A DNA stretch of 64,000 bases from Streptomyces sp. SID8352 (GCF_009862265.1 NZ_WWGX01000030.1:227396-291395), one strand, 5' to 3'; positions 41,434 to 49,872 are shown, counted from the stretch's first letter. Made by a program: numbers and translations. Notes: a model not told the origin generated them from the letters alone.

Positions 41434-43487
41434 GCCGCCTCCCGGGGGCCCAGCGCCCAGTGGGCGGCCAGGCCGAGGCAGACGGCCGTCAGCACGGTCG
41501 AGGGACCGCCGATGTCGGCGTAGGCGAAGTCGGTGAGCTGCCAGACCAGCAGCCCGCAGGCGGTCAGCGCGCAGCCGTCCGCCCCGCGCGCCCCCTCGGC
41601 GCGCCGGGTCCCCCCGGCACGGGGCGCGCCGGTGACTCCGTCCGCCCTCAGGGCACTCGGCGCCGTCATGGCGCCGGGCACGTCCCCGGCACGGCGGGCA
41701 CCGGTGGCGCCCGGCGCTCCCGTGGTGCGCGGCGTCCCCGTGGCGTCCGGCGTCCCGGTGGTGCGCGGCGTCCCCGTGGTGTCCGGCGTCCCCGTGGCGT
41801 CCGGCGCCCCGGTGATGCGTGGCGCTCCCGTGGTGCGCGAGGCCCCTGTGGCCCGGGCTTCCCCCGTGGCGCCGAGGGCCGTCACGGCCCCGGGCGGGGC
41901 GACGGCCCCGGGCGCTCCCGCCCGCCCGTGGGTTCCGGTGGCCCCGCGGGTCTCCACGGCAGCGGTCGCCGTCACGGGCCCGAGTGCTCCCAAGACCCCT
42001 TCGGTTCGTCTCGCCCCGGGTGTTCCCGTGCTCCCGGGCACCCCGGGTGACGTCCGGGCGCCGGGCACGTCTCCGGTGCCGCATGTTCCCCCGGCACGGG
42101 GCGCGCCCGTGACTCCTGGGCCCCTCGCGGCGCCGTGATCCGCGACGGCACCGCAGGTTGCCACGGCACTGGGCGACGCCCCGGCCCCGGGCGCTCCCAC
42201 GGCTCCGCCGGCCCGCTCCGCACCGTGTGCCCCCGCGATCGCGGGCCGCCCCGCCGCACTCCGCGGCGCCGCGCCGTCGGGCGTCCCCGCAGCGCCGTGG
42301 CCCCCGGCCCCGGGGCGCGTTCCCGCCTCCCCGCCGTCCGACCCCGCCTCCGCGCGCGCCCCCGTCGCGTACAGCCGCCGCAGGCCGAGGGCGAGGAGGG
42401 CCAGCCAGCATCCGGCCAGGCCCGACAGGCCGATGAGCCCCTGCTCGGCCAGGACCAGCAGATACATGTTGTGCGGGGAGAGCAGCGGCTGCCGCACGTA
42501 GCCCGTCCCCGCACCGTCGGTCTCGCCGCCCGACGACAGGGCCAGCGAGGCGTGGGTGTCCCGGTGGTCGGGGAAGCCCTTGAGGCCCACCCCGGTCAGC
42601 GGGCTCTCCCGCCACATGTCCACCGCCGCCGCCCACATGGTGTACCGGTCGGTGACGGACCGGTCGGGCGCGTCGGCGACCCGGGTGATGCTGTCCAAGC
42701 GCTCCTGGAGCATCGCCGTGCCGACCCCGAGGCCGCCGACCAGCACCACGCCCGCCGCGACCGCCGCCGCCCCTACCGCCAGGGCCCGCCGCGCCCCGGT
42801 CAGCAGCACCTGCGCGGCACACGCCACCGCCGTCGCGATCCAGGCGCCCCGGCTGAAGGAGAGGGCCAGCGGCAGCAGCAGGACCAGCGCGCACCCGGCG
42901 GCGACGGCCCTGCGCCGCACGGGGGCGTGACCCAGCGCGAGGCCCACCGCGCAGACCAGGCCCAGGGAGACCACCGTCGCCATCCCCATCACGTCCTGCG
43001 ACCCGAAGGTGCCCACGGCCCGGATCGGCGCGCCCCGGTAGAAGGCGCCGGTCCCGGTGGCGTACTGGTGCACGCCGATGGCCCCCTGCCAGAGCGCGAG
43101 CCCCACGAGGGACCAGGCCGTCAGCCGCGCGTCCCGGCGGTCGCGCACCAGCAGCAGCACGGCGGCCGGGACGAGGACGAAGACCTGGAGGTAGCGGCCG
43201 AACCCCGCCGGCCCGGCGCCCGCCGAGGCGCCCGCGGCGGCCAGCGCGAGCCCCGGCACCGGCAGCGCCAGCACCGCGACGGCCCGGCGGGACAGGGGAC
43301 GCCGCCGCCCGCGAGCCAGCCGCACCGCGCAGTACAGCACCGCCAGCGCGGAGACCACGTCGGCCGGATGGGCGCCGCCGCCCGGCGCGACGGGCAGGGC
43401 GAGCAGCGCGACGACCGCCACCAAGGCCAGGACGGGCGGCGGGCGCCGGACCGCCGCGGCGGACCACCGGGGCACGGCGTGGCTCAC
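41430..43487 (-). CDS. O-antigen ligase/polymerase-like membrane protein with a long repeat insertion
   Basis: Protein of 685 residues. The first 380 form a Wzy/WaaL-type multi-helix domain with the conserved periplasmic-loop features FGSQDVMGMATVVSLG, LSFSRGAWIATAVACAAQ, ESPLTGVGLKGFPD and LSPHNMYLLVLAEQGLIGL. About 265 residues of Gly/Ala/Thr/Pro-rich low-complexity sequence then precede the final helices (LTACGLLVWQLTDFAYADIG). Part of the insert is a clean hexapeptide repeat. Family members usually have a short loop there. It likely polymerises or ligates the glycan outside the membrane. GTG start, translationally coupled to the flippase. Confidence 0.85.
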   Translation of the reverse strand: MSHAVPRWSAAAVRRPPPVLALVAVVALLALPVAPGGGAHPADVVSALAVLYCAVRLARGRRRPLSRRAVAVLALPVPGLALAAAGASAGAGPAGFGRYLQVFVLVPAAVLLLVRDRRDARLTAWSLVGLALWQGAIGVHQYATGTGAFYRGAPIRAVGTFGSQDVMGMATVVSLGLVCAVGLALGHAPVRRRAVAAGCALVLLLPLALSFSRGAWIATAVACAAQVLLTGARRALAVGAAAVAAGVVLVGGLGVGTAMLQERLDSITRVADAPDRSVTDRYTMWAAAVDMWRESPLTGVGLKGFPDHRDTHASLALSSGGETDGAGTGYVRQPLLSPHNMYLLVLAEQGLIGLSGLAGCWLALLALGLRRLYATGARAEAGSDGGEAGTRPGAGGHGAAGTPDGAAPRSAAGRPAIAGAHGAERAGGAVGAPGAGASPSAVATCGAVADHGAARGPGVTGAPRAGGTCGTGDVPGARTSPGVPGSTGTPGARRTEGVLGALGPVTATAAVETRGATGTHGRAGAPGAVAPPGAVTALGATGEARATGASRTTGAPRITGAPDATGTPDTTGTPRTTGTPDATGTPRTTGAPGATGARRAGDVPGAMTAPSALRADGVTGAPRAGGTRRAEGARGADGCALTACGLLVWQLTDFAYADIGGPSTVLTAVCLGLAAHWALGPREAA
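41695..41860 (-). repeat. 18-bp tandem repeat encoding TG(A/T)Pxx hexads
   Basis: Nine consecutive hexapeptides (TGASRT, TGAPRI, TGAPDA, TGTPDT, TGTPRT, TGTPDA, TGTPRT, TGAPGA, TGARRA) are encoded by an 18-bp unit in the loop of the ligase/polymerase gene. The frame is kept throughout. Confidence 0.75.
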
Positions 43488-43492
43488 GGCGG

Positions 43493-44917
43493 TCAGCTCC
43501 CCGAGGGGCGGACGAGCGCGGCGGCGGTGCGCAGCAGGATGCAGACGTCCAGCCACAGCGACCAGTCGTCGATGTAGGCGTTGTCGAAGCGGGCCCGGTC
43601 CTCGATGGAGGTGTCCCCGCGCAACCCGTTGACCTGGGCGAGGCCGGTGATCCCAGCCGGCACCCGGTGGCGGGCGGCGTAGCCGGGGTGGGTCCGGACG
43701 AACCGGGCGACGAAGTAGGGGCGTTCGGGGCGCGGGCCGACCAGGCTCATGTCGCCGCGCAGCACGTTCCAGAGCTGGAGCAGCTCGTCCAGCGAGGTGC
43801 GGCGCAGGAAGCGGCAGAACCACGGCATGCGCCGCTCGTCGGCCACGCTCCAGCGGGTGGCCGCCTCGTGGTCGTCGGCCGGGCGGTGGGTGCGGAACTT
43901 CAGCAGGGTGAAGGTCCGGCCGCCCTGGCCGACGCGTTCCTGGCGGAAGACCACCCCCGGGCCGCCGCTGACCCGCAGGGCCCCGGCGCAGACCAGCAGC
44001 AGCGGGGCGAGCAGGAGCAGCAGCGCCGCCGAGACGGCCACGTCCAGGACCCGCTTGCCGGTGCCGCCGGGCCGCCCGGTGCCGTCGCCCGCCCGGCGGC
44101 AGGCGAATCCGGCGAGCCGCTCCCGGCCCGGGGCGGCGGGGGCGTCGGCCTCGACCTCCCACACCGCGCAGCCCGACTCGGCCAGCATCCGCAGCAGGGC
44201 CGCCCGCCGGGCCGGGGCCGGCGGGCGCACCGCCAGCACCTCGCGGACGCCGTTCTGCACCACGGCCCGCCGCACCTCCTCGCGGGTGGTCAGCACCGGC
44301 AGGCCGGGTGCGCCGCGCGGCCCGTCGGCGACCACCCCGACCGGGCGCATCCCGCAGCGCGGATGGCGCAGCACGGCGGCGGCGACCCGCTGGGCGGCCT
44401 GGGCGGGGCCCACGACGAGGGCGGCGCGCGGCCGGCGCAGCAGCGCGGCGCGGTGCCGCCGGTGCGCGGCGCCCCGGGCGGCGCAGGCCGCCGCCGTGTG
44501 CAGCAGGAACCCGAGCAGCAGGGTGCGCGCGGACAGCGCGCTCGGCGGGGAGTACGCCGCCAGCAGCGCCGCCAGGGCCAGCCACAGCACCGCGATCCGC
44601 CCGCACAGCGCGGGCAGTTCGTCCAGGACGCCGGGCAGCCGCCGGGCGGGGCGGAGATGCAGCAGCAGCGCCCCGGCGGCCAGGAGGGCGACCAGCAGCG
44701 AGCGGTGCGGGGCGCCGTCGAGGACCAGCGCGCCGGGCAGGGCCGCGGCGCCGTCGGCGGCGAGCAGCGGCAGCACGGCCGCGGGGCGGGGCGCCGGGGG
44801 CCCGGCGGGCGGCCGGGATTCGTCCGCGCCGGGGCGCGGGGCCAGCACCGACACGGGCGACGGACCCAGGGTCCGCGGCTCACCGGCGGGGGTGGGGACG
44901 GTGCTTTCCGCGGTCAC
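43493..44917 (-). CDS. Polyprenyl glycosylphosphotransferase (initiating sugar transferase)
   Basis: WbaP/WcaJ-type enzyme of 474 residues. Several N-terminal membrane helices and a nucleotide-binding-like region (ALVVGPAQAAQRVAAAVLRH) precede the catalytic C-terminus, which begins KRVLDVAVSAALLLLLAPLLLV. That part contains VVFRQERVGQGGRTFTLLKFRT, RRTSLDELLQLWNVLRGDMS and LVGPRPERPYFV, the diagnostic block. It loads the first sugar phosphate onto undecaprenyl phosphate and so defines this operon as a lipid-linked exopolysaccharide pathway. The GTG overlaps the upstream gene by GTGA. Confidence 0.93.
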   Translation of the reverse strand: MTAESTVPTPAGEPRTLGPSPVSVLAPRPGADESRPPAGPPAPRPAAVLPLLAADGAAALPGALVLDGAPHRSLLVALLAAGALLLHLRPARRLPGVLDELPALCGRIAVLWLALAALLAAYSPPSALSARTLLLGFLLHTAAACAARGAAHRRHRAALLRRPRAALVVGPAQAAQRVAAAVLRHPRCGMRPVGVVADGPRGAPGLPVLTTREEVRRAVVQNGVREVLAVRPPAPARRAALLRMLAESGCAVWEVEADAPAAPGRERLAGFACRRAGDGTGRPGGTGKRVLDVAVSAALLLLLAPLLLVCAGALRVSGGPGVVFRQERVGQGGRTFTLLKFRTHRPADDHEAATRWSVADERRMPWFCRFLRRTSLDELLQLWNVLRGDMSLVGPRPERPYFVARFVRTHPGYAARHRVPAGITGLAQVNGLRGDTSIEDRARFDNAYIDDWSLWLDVCILLRTAAALVRPSGS

Positions 44918-46200
44918 GGCTGGGGGCTCTCCCCGCACTCGGGGGACAGGGCGGCGGGCCGCGTCCCGCCCGGCGCGGCGGGGCGCGGCGGGCGGACGGC
45001 GGGGCCGGGAGGCGGGCGCCGGGGGCCGGGAGGCGCGGCGGCGGGCAGCAGCTCGCGGTAGAGGGAGGTCAGGGCGGCGGCGGTGCGCCGCACATCGTGC
45101 GCGGCGAGGACGTGGGCGCGGCCCCGGCGGCCCAGCGCGGCGCGCAGCCGGGCGTCCTGGAGCAGCGCGACGAGCGCGCCGGCCAGGGCGGCGGGGTCCT
45201 CCGGCGGCACCAGGCAGTGCGCGGCGAGCGCCCTCGGCAGGGCCTCCCGGGCGCCGTCGGTGTCGGTGACGACCACCGGCCGCCCGCAGGCCAGCGCCTC
45301 CAGCGGAGCCAGCGCCATGCCCTCCCAGCGCGAGGGCAGCACGACCAGGTCGGCGGCCCGGTACCAGTCGGCGGGGTCGCGGACGGCGCCGGCGAACCGC
45401 ACCGTCGCCGGGGCGCGCGCGGCGAGCGCGGCCCGGTCGGGACCGTCGCCGACCAGCACCAGCCGGGCCCCGGGCAGCCGTGCCGCCACCGCCTCCCAGG
45501 CGCGGAGCAGCACGTCCTGCCCCTTCTGCCGGCACAGCCGTCCCACGCACACCACCAGCGGCCCGGCGGCCCCGTCCCCGGCCGGGCCGCCCGCCGGAGT
45601 ACCGGCGCCGGCCGGGGAGCCCGTACCGGTCCCGCTCCCGGGCGCGGCCGGGCGGAAGAGGAGGGTGTCCACCCCGTTGGGGAGCACCGCCCACCGTCCG
45701 GGCACGCCCGCCCGCTCGCCCCGCCGCCGCTCCGCCTCGCTCACGCACACCGTCCGCGCAGCCCAGCGCGCCGCGTACCGCTCCCAGCGCAGCGCCAGCC
45801 CCAGCGCCGCCGCCGTCCCGCCCACCGCCTCGAACGACCAGGCGTGCGGCTGGAACACCGTCGGCACCCGTCCGCGCACGGCGAGCCGGGCGGCGAGACC
45901 GGCCTTGGCGCTGTGCGCGTGCAGCAGATCGGGCCGCACCTGTCCGACGAGCCGGGCCAGCCGGGCCGTCTCCGCCCCGAGCGCGGGGCCCGGCGTCCGG
46001 GAGGCGGACCAGTGCCGTACGTCCGCGCCGAGCGCCCGCAGCCGGTCGGCGAGCGGACCGTCCGGACAGGCGACCACGACGTCCAGCCCGTCGAACAGTT
46101 GACGGCACGTCATGTCGCCGACGACGCGGGCGACTCCGCCGTCCACCGGCTGGGTGATGTGCAGGACCCTCGGCCGGGACCCGGTCGGTGGCGGATGCAT
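44914..46200 (-). CDS. Family 4 glycosyltransferase (first gene of the operon)
   Basis: GT4 glycosyltransferase of 428 residues with VLHITQPVDGGVARVVGDM at the N-terminus, LHAHSAKAGLAARLA near residue 95, VLPNGVDTLLFRP near 175 and the E-x7-E block SRWEGMALAPLEALACGRPVV near 290. A Gly/Ala/Pro stretch interrupts the middle, and a long Pro-rich tail ends the protein. The ATG is chosen for the GAGGAG site directly upstream, in preference to an in-frame ATG 51 bases earlier. All eight genes down to the acyltransferase overlap or nearly touch, so one transcript from this side is likely. Confidence 0.92.
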   Translation of the reverse strand: MHPPPTGSRPRVLHITQPVDGGVARVVGDMTCRQLFDGLDVVVACPDGPLADRLRALGADVRHWSASRTPGPALGAETARLARLVGQVRPDLLHAHSAKAGLAARLAVRGRVPTVFQPHAWSFEAVGGTAAALGLALRWERYAARWAARTVCVSEAERRRGERAGVPGRWAVLPNGVDTLLFRPAAPGSGTGTGSPAGAGTPAGGPAGDGAAGPLVVCVGRLCRQKGQDVLLRAWEAVAARLPGARLVLVGDGPDRAALAARAPATVRFAGAVRDPADWYRAADLVVLPSRWEGMALAPLEALACGRPVVVTDTDGAREALPRALAAHCLVPPEDPAALAGALVALLQDARLRAALGRRGRAHVLAAHDVRRTAAALTSLYRELLPAAAPPGPRRPPPGPAVRPPRPAAPGGTRPAALSPECGESPQP

Positions 46201-46570
46201 GCGCGTCTCCTCGCTCGCGGGGGTGCTGGGGGCCGACGGAGCGCGTCTCATCGCGCGGTTCCGGCCGCGCCGCGGCGTACGCCGGCGGGCGGAACCGGTG
46301 AACTGTGCATGACCGGCGTGCCCTTTCGGAGCTTCGGACAGTGCCTCGGCCGGAGTCCCGCGGAGGGCGCGGGGTGCCTCGGACGCTGGGACTCTAACCG
46401 CAATCAGTACTAAAACGGTGAAATCGGGTATCCGTGTTGGAACGGTGAAGGGCGGCCCCCGGGGAGATCACCCCTTTGGCGGCACAACCCCCGGGAGCGC
46501 GGGGCGTTGACACTGCGCCGGGCATCCCCGCCCGGATGTCTGACGAGCAACCCCCAAGGAGCACCTCTCC
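46201..46570. other. Divergent control region between polysaccharide operon and short chaplin
   Basis: Shared upstream region of the minus-strand operon and the plus-strand chaplin. A locally AT-rich patch (46390-46445) holds two direct repeats of AACGGTGAA (46414-46422, 46441-46449, 27-base period) and AGTACT. The chaplin side has a sigma-BldN-like promoter. I found no equally clear promoter facing the operon. Confidence 0.55.
46483..46510 (+). promoter_or_regulatory. Sigma-BldN-like promoter of the short chaplin
   Basis: CACAAC (46483-46488), exactly 16 bases, then a perfect CGTTGA (46505-46510), 60 bases before the start codon. It differs from CGTAAC-N16-CGTTGA at two positions of the -35. 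Confidence 0.7.
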
Positions 46571-46810
46571 ATGTCGCGTATCGCGAAGGGCCTGGCCCTG
46601 ACCTCCGTCGCCGCCGCCGCGGTGGCGGGCACCGCCGGTGTCGCCGCTGCCGACAGTGGCGCGCAGGCCGTCGCCGCCCACTCCCCGGGCGTCCTGTCCG
46701 GCAACGTGCTGCAGATCCCGGTCCACGTCCCGGTCAACGTCTGCGGCAACACCATCGACATCATCGGCCTGCTGAACCCCGCGTTCGGCAACGGGTGCGT
46801 GAACGACTGA
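46571..46810 (+). CDS. chpF: Short chaplin
   Basis: Short chaplin of 79 residues. A signal peptide to about residue 29 (MSRIAKGLALTSVAAAAVAG, TAGVAAA) is followed by a single chaplin domain (SGAQAVAAHSPGVLSGNVLQ, IPVHVPVNVCGNTIDIIGLL, NPAFGNGCVND) with both Cys present. AAGGAG precedes the ATG. Position between the polysaccharide cluster and tyrosinase suggests chpF by remembered synteny. It is secreted and assembles into amyloid fibrils on the hyphal surface. Confidence 0.95.
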   Translation: MSRIAKGLALTSVAAAAVAGTAGVAAADSGAQAVAAHSPGVLSGNVLQIPVHVPVNVCGNTIDIIGLLNPAFGNGCVND

Positions 46811-47054
46811 CGCCGGTTCCGGCACCCGGGCCGGCCGTCCGCCGCGCGGTTCCCGCGCGGGCGGGCGGCCGGTTCCGTCCTCCCCGGCACGCTTCCGGCC
46901 GGTTCCGCCCTCCCCGGGGCGCGGGACCGGCCGGGAGTGTGCCGGGGATCTCATATGTCTTGCGCCGGGCGTGGTTTCCCCGCCCCCTCCGCGCTCGTTG
47001 GGCACGGCGCCAGCACGTCCACCGGCGACCCCCGTCGCCGACGAAAGGAACACG

Positions 47055-47336
47055 ATGAAGTCCCTGAAGGCTGCCGCTGTCGTTGCCGGGTCCCTGGCCC
47101 TCGCGGGCGCCGCCGCGCCCGCGTTCGCCCAGAACACCGCCGACCTCACGCCCACCAGCCTCAACGGCGCGGTCAACTCCCTCACCAAGGGCCCCATCGA
47201 CGTGATGCCGCTCAAGCACCAGTCGGACGCGCTCGACACCGAGAACAAGGACTCCGTGCTGCACACCGTGAACGGCGCGACCCGGAAGCTCAACACCGGC
47301 ACCGGCCTGCTCGGCGGCCTCCCGCTCGGCGGCTGA
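47055..47336 (+). CDS. Small secreted protein in the chaplin locus
   Basis: Protein of 93 residues: a clear signal peptide (MKSLKAAAVVAGSLALAGAA, APAFA cleavage), then a mature part of about 68 residues beginning QNTADLTPTSLNGAVNSLTK and ending LLGGLPLGG. There is no Cys and no known domain, but it is neither charged nor disordered in a striking way and could be a small adhesive or fibril accessory. AAAGGA precedes the ATG. It is 40 bases upstream of another secreted protein on the same strand. Relatives probably exist next to chpF in other Streptomyces (recollection). Confidence 0.8.
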   Translation: MKSLKAAAVVAGSLALAGAAAPAFAQNTADLTPTSLNGAVNSLTKGPIDVMPLKHQSDALDTENKDSVLHTVNGATRKLNTGTGLLGGLPLGG

Positions 47337-47376
47337 CCCGCCCCGTCCCGCACTCCCGAAAGGAGCCGCGCCCGCC

Positions 47377-47895
47377 ATGAAGCGGACCACCAGAGGCGCC
47401 CTCGCCGCCGCCGTCGCCGGTCTGGCCGCCGCCCTCGGCGCCACCGCCACCGCCACCCCCGCCGCGGCCGCCGCGGCGGTCCCGGTGCCGGTGCCGCTCG
47501 GCGGCGCCGAGACCGCCCTCGGCACGGAACTGCCCGAGATCGCGGGCGAACTGCCCGTGCCCACGGCCGGCGCCCCCGAGGGCCCCCGGTACACCGAGGG
47601 CCGCCTGCTGCCCGACCGGACCCTGCCCCAACTGCCGGTGACCGGGGGGCTGCCCGGCCTCGACGTCCGCCAGCCCCTGCCGCACCTGCTCGGCGAGGGC
47701 TTCGACCACGCCGCCCTCGACGCCCCCGCCGCCGGGCTGCGCACCCTGACGCCCGGCCTGGCCCTGGACACCCCGCTGCGCGCCCCCGCGGCCGACGGCG
47801 GGCTCCCGTCCCTCGGCCTCCCCCGCGCGGGTGTACTCGCGCCCGTCGTCGAAACGGTCCCCTCGGCCGGTCTCGGAGTCGGACCGGGCCTGTAG
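47377..47895 (+). CDS. Secreted Pro/Leu/Gly-rich protein
   Basis: Protein of 172 residues with a long Ala-rich signal region (MKRTTRGALAAAVAGLAAAL, GATATATPAAAAAA). The mature part is rich in Pro, Leu and Gly (VPVPVPLGGAETALGTELPE, and several PGL/LPxL motifs). It has no Cys or catalytic motif. GAAAGGAG precedes the ATG and the gene is 40 bases after the previous one, so the two are probably co-expressed. A structural surface role is inferred from location only. Confidence 0.75.
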   Translation: MKRTTRGALAAAVAGLAAALGATATATPAAAAAAVPVPVPLGGAETALGTELPEIAGELPVPTAGAPEGPRYTEGRLLPDRTLPQLPVTGGLPGLDVRQPLPHLLGEGFDHAALDAPAAGLRTLTPGLALDTPLRAPAADGGLPSLGLPRAGVLAPVVETVPSAGLGVGPGL

Positions 47896-47955
47896 GAGGC
47901 CGTCGCCCGTTCCCGGCGCGGCGGCCGGACGTCCGGCCGGCCGGTGCTCCGTGTG

Positions 47956-47980
47956 GCCCTGCGGGGAGTGACCGCAGGGC
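47956..47980 (+). terminator. Hairpin before melC1
   Basis: GCCCTGCGG (47956-47964) pairs with CCGCAGGGC (47972-47980) around a 7-base loop, between the secreted-protein gene and melC1. It probably terminates the upstream pair, or alternatively acts as a melC leader hairpin. Confidence 0.55.
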
Positions 47981-48043
47981 CCGTCGCCCGGTTACCGCTA
48001 CCGAGCGCGGACCAGCGCACCGAACGAGAACGAGGAGCGAGCC

Positions 48044-48592
48044 ATGGCCAACACCACCGGCACAGCGGCGGACCCGGCGGACGGCACCGGCCGGGAACCG
48101 GACGGCCCGGCGAGAGGCGGACCCTTCCGCGGCACCAGGCGGGAGATGATGCGGGGACTGCTCGCCCCCGCCCTCGCCCTGTCCGTGGCCCCGCTGATCG
48201 CGGCCTCCGCCCCCGCCGGTGCCGCCCGCCCCGCGCCCCCGCTGCCGGGTGCCGAACCGCCGTCCGGCGGACGCACCGCCACCCGGCCCCTGACCGGCGC
48301 CGTGTTCGACGAGACCTACCGGGGCCACCGCATCCGCGGCGTCCGCACCGCCGTCGACCGCTCGGCCGAGGGCGACACCTGGCACGTCACCGTGGACGGC
48401 CGCCCCCTGCACCTGATGCGCCGGGCCGACGGCACCTGGCTCAGCATGATCGACCACTACCAGTCGTACCCGACCCCGCTCGACGCCGCCCGCGCCGCCG
48501 TCGACGAGATGGGGCCGGGCGCCCGGCTGAACGAGGAGCCGTCCGACGGCGGCCGCACCCACCTGGGGGGACACCGTGGCGTACACGCGTAA
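48044..48592 (+). CDS. melC1: Tyrosinase cofactor / copper chaperone MelC1
   Basis: Protein of 182 residues. A basic N-terminus with RGTRREMMRGLLAPALALSV resembles a Tat-type signal. The MelC1 core follows (VFDETYRGHRIRGVRTAVDR, DTWHVTVDGRPLHLMRRADG and TWLSMIDHYQSYPTPLDAAR). MelC1 delivers copper to apo-tyrosinase and co-exports it. Its last 17 bases overlap the start of melC2, so both proteins are made together. The N-terminal region before the signal core is longer than in classic MelC1. Confidence 0.92.
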   Translation: MANTTGTAADPADGTGREPDGPARGGPFRGTRREMMRGLLAPALALSVAPLIAASAPAGAARPAPPLPGAEPPSGGRTATRPLTGAVFDETYRGHRIRGVRTAVDRSAEGDTWHVTVDGRPLHLMRRADGTWLSMIDHYQSYPTPLDAARAAVDEMGPGARLNEEPSDGGRTHLGGHRGVHA

Positions 48593-49442
48593 GGACGTCA
48601 GCACGCTCACCCGGACCGAGAAGCGCCGCTTCGTCGACGCGCTCCTCGCGCTCAAACGGAGCGGCGAGTACGACGAGTTCGTCCGGCTGCACATCGACTA
48701 CTACGTCTCCGACGGCGAGAAGAAGCTGCGCACCGCCCACATGGCGCCGTCCTTCCTGCCCTGGCACCGCCGCTTCCTGCTGGACCTGGAGAACGCGCTG
48801 CGCCGCGTCGACTCCTCGGTGACCGTGCCCTACTGGGACTGGACCAAGGACCGCTCCACCACCGGCGCGCCCTGGACGGACGACCTCCTCGGCGGCACCG
48901 GCCGGCGCTCCGACCACCGGGTCACCACCGGGCCGTTCGCGCACGCCACGGGCAACTGGCCGATCAGGGTCAACGTGGTGAGCACCTCCTTCCTCACCCG
49001 GAACCTCGGCCGCCCCGCCGACCCGCTCGCCCTGCCGACGAGGAGCGACGTCACCTGGGCCCTCGACGACCCGGTCTACGACACCTCGCCCTGGGACTCC
49101 ACCGTCCGCACCGGCTTCCGCAACAAGCTGGAGGGCTGGGGCAGCGGCAGCGGCAGCGTCTCCTGGCGCAACCACAACCGCGTCCACCGCTGGGTCGGCG
49201 GCGCCATGGTGGGCGGCGCCTCCGTCAACGACCCGGTGTTCTGGCTGCACCACGCCTTCGTGGACCTCCAGTGGACCCGCTGGCAGGCACGGCACAGCAG
49301 CCACCGCTACCTGCCCGCCGCACAGCCCGCCCAGGGCAGCGCCCAGCGCGGCCGGATCGTCGCCCGGCACGAGAAGCTGCCGCCGTGGAACGTGACCCCG
49401 GACCAGCTGGACGACGTCGGCGGCATCTACCGGTACGCCTGA
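48576..49442 (+). CDS. melC2: Tyrosinase MelC2
   Basis: Type-3 copper monooxygenase of 288 residues that oxidises tyrosine to the melanin precursor dopaquinone. CuA ligands are His39, His55 and His64 (LHIDYY, TAHMAPS, PWHRRF). CuB ligands are in RNHNRVHRWVGG and DPVFWLHHAFVD. The length and the motifs PYWDW and LLGGTGR are typical. It lacks its own signal and depends on MelC1 for export. The GTG start lies inside melC1 with a GGGGGG site upstream. Confidence 0.96.
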   Translation: MAYTRKDVSTLTRTEKRRFVDALLALKRSGEYDEFVRLHIDYYVSDGEKKLRTAHMAPSFLPWHRRFLLDLENALRRVDSSVTVPYWDWTKDRSTTGAPWTDDLLGGTGRRSDHRVTTGPFAHATGNWPIRVNVVSTSFLTRNLGRPADPLALPTRSDVTWALDDPVYDTSPWDSTVRTGFRNKLEGWGSGSGSVSWRNHNRVHRWVGGAMVGGASVNDPVFWLHHAFVDLQWTRWQARHSSHRYLPAAQPAQGSAQRGRIVARHEKLPPWNVTPDQLDDVGGIYRYA

Positions 49443-49490
49443 GCCGCCCCGCCCGGCCCCCGGTGTCCGGCGGCGGGCCGGACCCGCGGC

Positions 49491-49530
49491 GAGGGGCCCC
49501 GGCGTCATCGTCGTGACGCCGGGGCCCCTC
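49491..49530. terminator. Perfect 17-bp-stem bidirectional terminator
   Basis: GAGGGGCCCCGGCGTCA (49491-49507) pairs exactly with 49514-49530 around a 6-base loop, between the convergent melC2 and chaplin genes. Confidence 0.85.
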
Positions 49531-49548
49531 GGTGTGCCCGGAGCGGAT

Positions 49549-49812
49549 TCAGCCGCCGTAGCCGCCGTGGCCACCGCTGTTGACGCAGGTGTTGCCGAAG
49601 GCCGGGTTCAGCACACCGATCACGTCGATGGTGTTGCCGCACAGGTTGACCGGGATGTTCACCGGGACCTGGACGACGTTGCCCGACAGCACACCGGGCG
49701 AGCCGACGGCCGCGCCCTCCGCGCCCGCGTCCGCCATGGCCAGGCCGGTGCCGCTGAGCACCACGGCACCGGCGCCCAGGGCGACACCGGCAGCCTTCGC
49801 GATGCGAGACAT
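49549..49812 (-). CDS. chpG: Short chaplin with Gly/His tail
   Basis: Short chaplin of 87 residues: signal peptide (MSRIAKAAGVALGAGAVVLS, to AMA), one chaplin domain (AGAEGAAVGSPGVLSGNVVQ, VPVNIPVNLCGNTIDVIGVL, NPAFGNTCVN), then a short tail SGGHGGYGG not seen on the other short chaplins here. AAGGAG lies 7 bases before the ATG; a GTG one codon earlier is possible. By remembered synteny beside melC this is chpG. A sigma-BldN-like promoter lies upstream. Confidence 0.94.
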   Translation of the reverse strand: MSRIAKAAGVALGAGAVVLSGTGLAMADAGAEGAAVGSPGVLSGNVVQVPVNIPVNLCGNTIDVIGVLNPAFGNTCVNSGGHGGYGG

Positions 49813-49872
49813 CACGTTCTCCTTCTGACTCGGGGGAGCGCGGCGGCAGGACGTGCCACCGCACTGCCGGGT

